This document shows, one piece after another, positions 1 to 5,509 of a DNA stretch of 10,081 bases (within the stretch, counting starts at the first letter, position 1; each line of letters begins with the position of its first letter). The stretch is from positions 1-10,081 of the forward strand of contig QNEM01000052.1 of NCBI GenBank assembly GCA_003645215.1, read 5' to 3'. Source of the DNA: Gammaproteobacteria bacterium. Lineage in GTDB: Bacteria > Pseudomonadota > Gammaproteobacteria > Eutrophobiales > Eutrophobiaceae. The notes below the pieces were generated by a model. That model did not search any database. It saw nothing but the letters and a program-made list of their open reading frames with translations, and was not told where the DNA came from. The translations under genes and the position numbers were made by a program.

Positions 1-1
1 A

Positions 2-367
2 GATGTTGAGCAGGTTTCAATCCTGGTTTCGGAAGACTTATTACCAGTATCGGCAAATATTGCAGATTTCCTGGTGTTATCCACAGAACAGTCACTGGAG
101 CCTGCTGGCCTGATCGGTGCTTTTCTGGAAACCGAAGGCAAACTGCTTGTGATCAAGGGTTTTTCAGATGACAGCGCCGTAAAAGATGCCGGCCTGGTAG
201 AAGGCGCGGTTATTACAGGTGTTGATAATGAAACAGTAGAAAGTTTTGCTGACTTCAAATTGGCCATAATGGGCAAGAAGCCGGGAGACAGCGTTGAGCT
301 TCACTATCTTGAAAATGCAGAAGGCGGCAGCAAAGACAGAAAGTCGGTTAATCTTAAGCTCAGATAA
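2..367 (+). CDS. ChaN-type haem-binding/Tiki-fold protein with C-terminal PDZ domain, 5' partial
   Basis: The reading frame is open to the left edge, so only about 121 C-terminal residues are visible. A GTG at 74 could be taken for a start, but the residues before it (ending ANIADFLVL) continue the same protein. The last 85 or so residues form a PDZ-like domain: GAFLETEGKLLVIKGF, then a stretch ending in DAGLVEGAVI with a carboxylate-binding-like loop, then the typical ending KPGDSVELHYL. The linker before it (ILVSEDLLPVSANIADFLVL) resembles the join between the ChaN (Tiki superfamily, haem-binding uptake lipoprotein) domain and a PDZ domain in gammaproteobacterial proteins. The family is thought to act in the envelope, possibly in iron or haem handling or as a Tiki-like protease. 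The PDZ call is firm. The ChaN assignment is from recall and the diagnostic N-terminal part is outside the window; a DegP/HtrA-type protease end is the main alternative. The next gene starts 86 bp downstream on the same strand. Confidence 0.6.
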   Translation, partial: DVEQVSILVSEDLLPVSANIADFLVLSTEQSLEPAGLIGAFLETEGKLLVIKGFSDDSAVKDAGLVEGAVITGVDNETVESFADFKLAIMGKKPGDSVELHYLENAEGGSKDRKSVNLKLR

Positions 368-453
368 TTTTGAATTTTTTGTTAAAAGGACTGTTTTCCT
401 GATAAGGAAGACATTTAACCTTGCCATAATAACCATCAGGATTATTAACTCAT

Positions 454-1128
454 ATGTGTGGACGTTTTACCCGAACAAAAACCATTCAGGAATATGCTGA
501 GCATTATAAGGCAGAGCGCATTGATGAAAATGAACTGGATTACAATATTACACCTGGTGATAGCATCCTGGCAGTTGTGGCTGAGAATGATCAAACACGG
601 CATCTAACCTGGTTTCATTGGGGACTAATTCCCTTTTGGTCAAAAGGGCCTGACAAAAGATTCAGTATGATCAATGCCAGGCATGAGTCATTACATCAAA
701 AACCTGCCTTCCGTACACCTTTTAAGAGACACCGTTGTATTATCGTTGCGGATGGATTCTATGAATGGAAGCAAACAGAAGATGGAAAACAGCCCTACTA
801 TATAAAACTGACCTCAGATGAACCAATGGCGCTTGCAGGCCTATGGGATCACTGGGAGTCTAAAGAAACCGGTGAAAGCATTTATTCAACTTCCATTATA
901 ACGACGGATGCAAATAAAATAATAATACCTGTGCATGAAAGAATGCCTGCAATAATACCTGCAGAGGCATTTTCTTACTGGCTTGACCCTATGAACGAGG
1001 ATACAGAGAAACTTGGAGAGTTACTGAATCCAGCATCATCAGAATTATTTGATGCTTATCCCGTGAGCCGACGTGTCAACAATCCAGTAAATAATGATCT
1101 TCAGCTTTTAAAAGATGTCACGGAATAG
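454..1128 (+). CDS. yedK: SRAP-domain abasic-site DNA-protein crosslink protein (YedK/HMCES family)
   Basis: A complete SRAP protein of 224 residues, the usual length (E. coli YedK is about 222). The family covalently traps abasic sites in single-stranded DNA through the N-terminal Cys2, protecting replication forks from breakage. All family signatures are present: Met1-Cys2-Gly-Arg-Phe, with Cys2 exposed once Met1 is removed; the WGLIPFW block at 56-62; NARHES with Asn74; the GFYEW block at 101-105 with Glu104; AGLWDHW at 128-134; TSIITTDAN at 146-154; and HERMP with His161. Cys2, Asn74, Glu104 and His161 match the catalytic set of YedK. The ATG at 454 must be the start because the chemistry needs Cys at position 2. 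A modest Shine-Dalgarno-like tcagga lies about 12 bases upstream. I see no LexA-type box in the 86 bp upstream, so SOS control is not supported from this sequence. Confidence 0.96.
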   Translation: MCGRFTRTKTIQEYAEHYKAERIDENELDYNITPGDSILAVVAENDQTRHLTWFHWGLIPFWSKGPDKRFSMINARHESLHQKPAFRTPFKRHRCIIVADGFYEWKQTEDGKQPYYIKLTSDEPMALAGLWDHWESKETGESIYSTSIITTDANKIIIPVHERMPAIIPAEAFSYWLDPMNEDTEKLGELLNPASSELFDAYPVSRRVNNPVNNDLQLLKDVTE

Positions 1129-1154
1129 GCATTGGCTGCTATAACTAAATAAAT

Positions 1155-1229
1155 TAAAGGGGACTGAGGGATTAAATAATGATCAATTCAACACTGTGGT
1201 TAAAAAATAATCTCTCCGTCACTTTTTTC
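1155..1229. repeat. Dispersed palindromic repeat, copy A (about 75 bp)
   Basis: The left arm aaaggggactgagggatta (1156-1174) pairs with the right arm around 1208-1228, whose reverse complement contains gtgacggagagatta; 12 of 15 core positions match. The core between the arms (gatcaattcaacactgtgg) closely matches the core of copy D at 4600, so the whole 75 bp is one homologous unit rather than two chance arms. It lies between the SRAP gene and the DUF2956 gene. No coding potential. Resembles a non-autonomous REP/MITE-type element; that class is inference. Confidence 0.75.
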
Positions 1230-1240
1230 TCCGGCTAGAA

Positions 1241-1290
1241 ACATGCCGGTATGACGAAATCATCTACATGCCAGTATGACAAAATGATTT
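1241..1290 (+). repeat. Two-copy 25-bp tandem repeat
   Basis: Two adjoining 25-base units, 1241-1265 and 1266-1290, each begin acatgcc(g/a)gtatgac and agree at 21 of 25 positions. A third unit appears to begin with acatg at 1291 and then diverges. The array lies immediately after repeat copy A and about 60 bp before the DUF2956 start, so it may fall in that gene's promoter region. No known binding site is recognised. Confidence 0.7.
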
Positions 1291-1347
1291 ACATGTGTTT
1301 TAGACGCACTGTGCTTTACTCATCCAACGAAAATAACGACAGATAAC

Positions 1348-1686
1348 ATGGCTAAATATTCAAAAAAACATCGACTCTCAGAAAAAAGCAAAGATGATGC
1401 GATGAAGATAGCTCGAGGTACGCAAAAGCCGGGGCAGACTAAAGAACAAACGAAATTGATCGCCCAGGGCATACAGAAGGGCATTGAGATATATAAAAAG
1501 AAACAGAGTGAAAAGGCGCGTGAGCTGGACAGGAAGTTAAATAAGGTTTCTGTCTTACGTGCATCACACGAAACTTCAACGGAGCAGATGGTTGAGACAG
1601 TCGTCGTTAAAGGTAATAAATTGCCGTGGGCGTTGCTGGTATTATCATGGCTTGGTTTTGTGGTTTATGTTGTGCTTGTTAAATAG
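1348..1686 (+). CDS. DUF2956 family tail-anchored small membrane protein
   Basis: 112 residues. The basic N-terminal half carries the conserved DUF2956 block: EAMKIA-like DAMKIARG at 17-24, then TQKPGQTKEQTKLIAQGIQK at 25-44, continuing into a Lys/Glu-rich helix to about 65. A variable linker (66-90) leads to one C-terminal hydrophobic segment, about 93-110 (PWALLVLSWLGFVVYVVL), ending in Val-Lys. There is no signal peptide, so the topology is a cytoplasmic basic domain anchored by its tail in the inner membrane. The family occurs in gammaproteobacteria and has no established function that I know of. The ATG at 1348 is the first in frame; no strong ribosome site precedes it (upstream is A-rich gaaaataacgac). 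It is monocistronic, bracketed by repeat copies A and B. Confidence 0.85.
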   Translation: MAKYSKKHRLSEKSKDDAMKIARGTQKPGQTKEQTKLIAQGIQKGIEIYKKKQSEKARELDRKLNKVSVLRASHETSTEQMVETVVVKGNKLPWALLVLSWLGFVVYVVLVK

Positions 1687-1710
1687 TCGTATGTTCCTTA
1701 GATTGAAAAT

Positions 1711-1755
1711 TAAAAGGAACGGAGGGATTAAAAATTGATCACTTCTCGATGGCTG
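1711..1755 (+). repeat. Dispersed repeat, copy B (left half only)
   Basis: Begins taaaaggaacggagggatta and continues into aaaattgatcacttctcgatgg, which aligns with the left arm and core of copies A and D (gatca followed by a gatg(t)g-like stretch). The expected right arm is absent, so this is a truncated or decayed copy. It starts about 25 bp after the DUF2956 stop. Farther on, 1847-1867 holds an imperfect hairpin (aagtc..ccct / aggg..gactt) that may or may not belong to it; otherwise nothing recognisable is seen in 1756-1921. Confidence 0.6.
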
Positions 1756-1921
1756 TTTTCGGTCCATAAAGGCCAATGGTGAGATTGACTGTGTGTGGCG
1801 GTTCACATCACATAATAGACCTCTGGGAAATGTGCCTGACAGAGTAAAGTCGACCCTTAGGGGACTTCTGTAACTACTAAATTTCCTTTATGATTTATTC
1901 TGAAGAGGAACGTTTAACGCA

Positions 1922-3382
1922 TCACCGGATCGGTAGCTGAATATGGATGGTAGACCCTAGTTCAACATCAGATGTCACCGCCATATTGCCCTGATGCTGT
2001 TCGGTCACAATATAATACGAAAATGAGAGGCGCTGACTGGCGTCAAAATCTTTTGTTGCAGATTTGTCGGTGAAAAAAGGCTCAAACAGATTCATCTGCT
2101 CTTCAGTTGTCAGTCCAAGTCCGTTATGCTGAATTTTGATCCACAGATTATCATAATTCTCAGACAGGATAATTTTGATTGTCGGCTCAAAACCTTCACC
2201 CTCTTTTTTCTTCGCCAATGCATGACAGGCATGGCGAAACAGGCTGAGGAAAACCTGCTTCAGTTCCGTGATGTAACAGGGCACTAAGGGCAGGTTTTTT
2301 TCGAAGTTCCGCTCAAGTCTGATCTGGTTAAAAGGCAGGTCACCACAGACAGAAATGACTTCATTGGCAAGGCTGATGGTGTTTTCCATTACATCAACTA
2401 TGTCAGTCATCTGCTTTATGCCGTTACGGCTTCGGGCAAAGGCCAGCAAATTACTGATAATGGCTGATACCTGTTCGCCTTTGGCAGACATCTCGATGAT
2501 CACCTTATTGAGTTCTTCTGCCTGATCACTATCGGAGCTCTGTTGCGGTTCGATGACACTGCGATCGCTGATGATCTGCTGAAAACTCCTCAGATTCGTC
2601 ATGAACGCCTGCAACGGCAGATTAATGTCGAGAGCCATGGTCGAGGCCAACTCACCCATAAATGACATTTTATCATTATGAATCAACATATTTTCAGCAG
2701 CGGTCTGCTTCGTCACGTCATCGACCAGGATAACAACTCCGGCTTCCTGCCCCTGTAACGGATAAATAGTAATATCGTAGTGATAGAGGCTGCGTAGGCT
2801 CTGCTTGAGATGAATGATTTTGTTTTGTTCGATCGATTGCTGAACCTGTTCAGGAAGAACGGCCATCTTCGGATAGGCTTCCTGCAGTGTTTTACCTAAT
2901 GCATCTTCTGATGATACCCCAGAAGCGGCTTCCACCTGCTTATTCCACTGGGTGACGCAGCCATTTTTATCCAGGCCCACTAGCATTAACGGCATCGATG
3001 TTAATATATCATTGATATAGGACTCGGAAGACCGTAACTGATCGGCAGTAACCAGGTGCTGCGAGACTTCTTTCTCAAGCAGCTGATTGCTCTCCAGCAA
3101 CAGTTGATTGGACTGATCCAGCGTTGCAGTTCGCTCCTGCACACGAATCTCCAGTTCATTTTGAATAGCGGTTAACTCAAGGTTTGCCTGATGAAGCCTG
3201 CGACGGGCTATTAATAGATAGACGGCCGCAAGCGATAACAGAATAAGGAGTGTGCCACCGGTATAATTAGCCAGATGCTGCCAGTTCCTGACGCCATTTT
3301 CATCTTTAAAAAGGTCGTTTGTAAATGCCAGGGCAGGGGAGCTCTGCAAGGCCAGAATTATCAGTAACAATGTGTTTTTCAT
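1922..3382 (-). CDS. Membrane PAS-domain pseudo-histidine kinase (degenerate H, N, G1 and G2 boxes)
   Basis: 486 residues. In order: a signal-peptide-like N-terminus (1-19, ending SSPALA); a very short periplasmic stretch (20-41); one membrane helix, about 43-59; a coiled coil, about 62-120; a PAS domain, about 121-228 (SMPLMLVGLDKNG to GVVILVDDVTKQ); a DHp-like helical region from about 236; and a HATPase-like region, about 320-486. The fold framework is clear (DKMSFMGELAS, LFEPFFTDKS, ELGSTIHIQLP), but the catalytic residues are gone. The H-box His is Leu251 (ALDINLPLQ; codon CTC at 2630-2632, one base from CAC). The N-box Asn is His384 (FRHACHAL). The G1 Asp is His419 (HNGLG). The glycine-rich G2 box is replaced by SQRLSFS (449-455). 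The frame is intact, so this is not an ordinary pseudogene. It probably acts as a scaffold or regulator rather than an enzyme. No response regulator is adjacent. The start is chosen because it gives the signal peptide. Confidence 0.85.
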   Translation of the reverse strand: MKNTLLLIILALQSSPALAFTNDLFKDENGVRNWQHLANYTGGTLLILLSLAAVYLLIARRRLHQANLELTAIQNELEIRVQERTATLDQSNQLLLESNQLLEKEVSQHLVTADQLRSSESYINDILTSMPLMLVGLDKNGCVTQWNKQVEAASGVSSEDALGKTLQEAYPKMAVLPEQVQQSIEQNKIIHLKQSLRSLYHYDITIYPLQGQEAGVVILVDDVTKQTAAENMLIHNDKMSFMGELASTMALDINLPLQAFMTNLRSFQQIISDRSVIEPQQSSDSDQAEELNKVIIEMSAKGEQVSAIISNLLAFARSRNGIKQMTDIVDVMENTISLANEVISVCGDLPFNQIRLERNFEKNLPLVPCYITELKQVFLSLFRHACHALAKKKEGEGFEPTIKIILSENYDNLWIKIQHNGLGLTTEEQMNLFEPFFTDKSATKDFDASQRLSFSYYIVTEQHQGNMAVTSDVELGSTIHIQLPIR

Positions 3383-3467
3383 AACAAGAATACCACCCCA
3401 AAAAGCGGTGCGTAACTATACCACGACCCGTATACTGAAAAAAGAAAGGCATAGAAGGGAGGCAGAA

Positions 3468-3508
3468 TTAAAGGGACGGAGGGACAAATAGTCCCTCCGT
3501 CCCTTTAA
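3468..3508. repeat. Perfect 18-bp hairpin of the repeat family (copy C)
   Basis: The arms ttaaagggacggagggac (3468-3485) and 3491-3508 are exact reverse complements around a 5-base loop, aaata. The arm sequence matches the outer arms of copies A and D, but their internal core is absent, as if only the two tips remain. It sits 20 bp after the stop of the upstream - strand gene and about 85 bp before the pseudo-kinase start, so in RNA it would make a very stable stem that could terminate or attenuate read-through into the kinase gene. There is only a weak T tract (tttaattct) on the - strand. Confidence 0.9.
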
Positions 3509-3528
3509 GTTTTCGATGAGTTATTTGT

Positions 3529-4368
3529 TTATGGTTGACGCTGTACCTGAGATGATTCGCGCATGATCTGGCTAATTTGCTGATGTAATTCATAAATCTG
3601 TTTACGTATTTCATCTACTTTCAATTTTGTTTCCTCATTCTTTTGTCTGATACGCAGCATGACATCATTTTGTTCGGCGGCTAATTTTGCTCGTTCATTT
3701 TTATGCGCTTCTACGATTGCTTCATATTCCTGTTTTTTCAATTGCATTTTCTTTTCGAATGCCTGGCGACGTTGCTGCATCGTTTCATTGTTTTTTGCCG
3801 AACGTGCCTGCATCTGTGCAACGGCTTGTGATCTGGCCTGTTCAACCGGTGCCTGGTTAGCAGGTGGAGCAACTTGCTCAGGTGCTTCTACCACGGCAGC
3901 GTATTCTTTAATGTTGGCTGGTTCTGCTTGTGTTTCAGTTATTGGTGCAGCTACTGGTGCGGCTACTGGTGCGGCTACTGGCGCTGCTACAACATTCATG
4001 GTATTTGCCTGAGTATCGTCGCGTGCAGATAGTTCGCTGATTTCCATATTAAGTTTATAGGTAGTTATAACAACCAGAATTGCGATTACCGCTATCATTA
4101 ACAGCGTGGTAAAAGATTTCTGTTTTGGCGCCTGTGTCTGGGATGGCTCAGTTTTGTTGTCTTTACTCAGGTAAGGGGCAACATCAGCAGTGTTTGCTTT
4201 GCTGGCTGTTTCTGCCTTTGGTTTAACTTTTGGCTTAGCTTTCGCTGTAGTCTTAACTTTTGGTTTAGTTTTAGCTTTGGCTTTTGGTTTAGCTTTCGCT
4301 TTTGCCTTAGCTGTGGCTTTTGGTTTAGTTGCTTCTTCAGTTTCTGTGTTTTTTTCTGTGTCAGCCAT
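3529..4368 (-). CDS. Single-pass membrane protein with histone-H1-like Lys/Ala/Pro tail and periplasmic coiled coil
   Basis: 279 residues, family not recognised. Residues 1-12 are acidic. Residues 14-58 are a low-complexity Lys/Ala/Pro/Thr tail (repeats such as KAKAKAKPKAKAKTKPKVK) like histone H1 and AlgP-type bacterial proteins. A linker leads to a membrane helix, about 86-103 (FTTLLMIAVIAILVVITT). Then come a VAAP repeat (127-142) and a Pro/Ala-rich spacer to about 175. The rest, about 176-275, is a highly charged Gln/Lys/Glu helix, very probably a coiled coil. By the positive-inside rule the basic tail is cytoplasmic and the coiled coil periplasmic. A Shine-Dalgarno-like ggaaaag stands about 7 bases before the ATG. 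The tail could bind DNA, RNA or polyphosphate, but that is inference from composition only. The pseudo-kinase gene lies 146 bp downstream on the same strand, beyond hairpin C. Confidence 0.8.
   Translation of the reverse strand: MADTEKNTETEEATKPKATAKAKAKAKPKAKAKTKPKVKTTAKAKPKVKPKAETASKANTADVAPYLSKDNKTEPSQTQAPKQKSFTTLLMIAVIAILVVITTYKLNMEISELSARDDTQANTMNVVAAPVAAPVAAPVAAPITETQAEPANIKEYAAVVEAPEQVAPPANQAPVEQARSQAVAQMQARSAKNNETMQQRRQAFEKKMQLKKQEYEAIVEAHKNERAKLAAEQNDVMLRIRQKNEETKLKVDEIRKQIYELHQQISQIMRESSQVQRQP
3939..3986 (-). repeat. In-frame 12-bp tandem repeat encoding VAAP/IAAP units
   Basis: Four 12-base units, the central two identical (ctactggtgcgg at 3951-3962 and 3963-3974 on the + strand), flanked by diverged units at 3939-3950 and 3975-3986. 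They encode the VAAPVAAPVAAPI run of the membrane protein. Because the unit is a multiple of three, copy-number changes by slippage would lengthen or shorten the periplasmic spacer without breaking the frame. Confidence 0.85.
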
Positions 4369-4526
4369 TGTCTTTTCCAGATTGTTTTATGTTTGTTTGA
4401 TCAGTGTTTGTTTAAAACCAGCGATATTGCATTTCTCCTCAGGGTAGGCGGTGATAACAGAAAACCATAATAAAGTTAAAGGCTACAGCACCCCGTAATC
4501 ATTCAGGAATATTACTTTCTGATAAT

Positions 4527-4541
4527 TAGAATTTAATTCTA
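4527..4541. promoter_or_regulatory. 15-bp palindrome, possible operator
   Basis: tagaatt-t-aattcta is an inverted repeat with 7-base arms around a single central base, in the divergent region between two genes. Its size and place would suit a dimeric repressor site. It is AT-rich, however, and could arise by chance; no regulator is known for it. Confidence 0.3.
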
Positions 4542-4599
4542 CTCCTTCTCTGCCTTATATAACTTTGATCTGTATCAGGTTAAAATTTGGAAAAATAAT

Positions 4600-4672
4600 A
4601 AAAGGGGACGGAGGGGTTAAATTTTGATCAATTACATGATGTGGTTAAATAATAATCCCTTCGCCCCTTTAA
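4600..4672. repeat. Dispersed palindromic repeat, copy D (about 73 bp, best preserved)
   Basis: The left arm aaaaggggacggaggggtta (4600-4619) pairs with the right arm taataatcccttcgcccctttaa, about 4649-4672 counted within the unit. The core contains gatcaattacatgatgtgg, matching copy A. It ends 25 bp before the lipoprotein start codon, so the gene's leader, and possibly its promoter, lies in or across the element. Confidence 0.8.
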
Positions 4673-4697
4673 TTTATTTAATCAAGCCGATCATGCT

Positions 4698-5417
4698 ATG
4701 AAGGTTAAATTGTTAATCATCATTTTATCTCTGCTGACAGCGTGCTCGTCAAAGCCATATGTTGTTAATCATATTGAAATGCCCGCTGTTGCAGGGCAAG
4801 AAGAGATATACATAGTAAGTCACGGTTGGCATACTGGATTTGTTGTCCCGGCCCAAAAAATCCAAAATCAACTTCCTGAGTTAAGGAAGAGGTTTGGTGA
4901 CGTACCTTACATCGAATTCGGATGGGGTGATAAAGATTTCTACCAGGCTAAAGAAATAACAACAGGCCTAACTCTAAAGGCAGTACTTTGGCCAACGGAG
5001 TCGGTTATCCATGCAGTGGCTGTGCCTAAGAAGGCCGATAAGTATTTCGCAAATAGTACAGTCGAGAAATTATGCCTTAGCGGAAGAGAGTACACTTCAC
5101 TATTACGGTTTATTTCAGAAAGTTTTTATAAAGATGAGCAGGGTGAAATATTAGTGCTTGAGAGTGGAATATATGGAAATAGTCAGTTTTATGAAGGGCT
5201 AGGTTCTTTTTATTTTATGAACACATGTAATAAATGGACTGCTAAAGGACTTAAAAGTGCAGGGATGGACATATCTCCCACCTTTAAATTAACGGCTGAC
5301 AGTATTATGGATTATCTGAATGAATATCGGCAAGGTCTGGAAATGGATTCTAGCGAACATTCTAATGCTGTACCGCTTCGTATAGTGCCTTATGAATGCA
5401 GTGAAGCAAAGCGCTGA
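4698..5417 (+). CDS. TIGR02117/DUF2459-type lipoprotein
   Basis: 239 residues with a lipoprotein signal: hydrophobic core LLIIILSLL, then the lipobox LTAC with Cys16, followed by Ser-Ser, which favours outer-membrane sorting. The mature part carries the family blocks IYIVSHGWHTGFVVP (37-51), YIEFGWGDKDFYQ (71-83), LKAVLWPTESVIHAV (93-107), GIYGNSQFYEGLGSF (157-171) and NTCNKWTAKGLKSAG (175-189). The function is not established. A conserved His (42 or 45) early and Cys177 late in the chain recall the order of catalytic residues in circularly permuted NlpC/P60-like enzymes; that is my inference. About 25 residues after 210 (EMDSSEHSNAV...) extend past the usual core. The ATG at 4698 gives a clean signal peptide, though the Shine-Dalgarno is weak. 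The gene stands alone, convergent with the M50 protease gene. Confidence 0.85.
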   Translation: MKVKLLIIILSLLTACSSKPYVVNHIEMPAVAGQEEIYIVSHGWHTGFVVPAQKIQNQLPELRKRFGDVPYIEFGWGDKDFYQAKEITTGLTLKAVLWPTESVIHAVAVPKKADKYFANSTVEKLCLSGREYTSLLRFISESFYKDEQGEILVLESGIYGNSQFYEGLGSFYFMNTCNKWTAKGLKSAGMDISPTFKLTADSIMDYLNEYRQGLEMDSSEHSNAVPLRIVPYECSEAKR

Positions 5418-5509
5418 ATATCAATTCGAAACACAGTTTTGCTTCTTGCCGTCCTGTTATTGGCAGAATTCCAGGAGGGAATCATTAACGTATACAGTGT
5501 TTTCAAAAT

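Larger units (their letters stand above)
4369..4697. other. Divergent intergenic region between the H1-like protein and lipoprotein genes
   Basis: This 329-bp AT-rich region must carry the promoters of both divergent genes. Near the left gene there is a TATTAT-like -10 on the - strand (around 4466-4475) without a convincing -35. A 15-base near-perfect palindrome sits at 4527-4541 and repeat copy D fills 4600-4672. No open frame or structured RNA is recognised. Confidence 0.6.

Noticed and set aside
381..419. Imperfect hairpin between the ChaN/PDZ gene and the SRAP gene (ttcct / aggaa with outer gttaaa / tttaac)
   Set aside because: The inner stem is only five base pairs, the outer part is separated by unpaired bases, and no T tract follows, so it is not a supported terminator.
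368..453. LexA (SOS) box before the SRAP gene
   Set aside because: No CTG-N10-CAG pattern with the usual AT-rich centre was found in the intergenic space.
1847..1867. Hairpin aagtc..ccct / aggg..gactt as a terminator or RNA element
   Set aside because: The loop would be nearly absent and the stem has a bulge, with no T tract; at most it is a decayed repeat arm.
1922..3382. Pseudogene call for the kinase-like gene
   Set aside because: The frame is intact over 486 codons, with signal peptide, PAS domain and fold motifs preserved. Loss is confined to catalytic residues, so a non-catalytic protein is the better description.
3659..4447. Long + strand frames rich in Ala, Phe and Leu opposite the H1-like gene
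   Set aside because: They are reverse-strand shadows of the Lys/Ala/Pro and VAAP repeats; the - strand frame has a ribosome site, membrane helix and coiled coil.
5418..5509. Shared terminator between the convergent lipoprotein and protease genes
   Set aside because: Only 4-5 base stems (tgcc/ggca, attcc/ggaat) could be found and no T run, so none was called.
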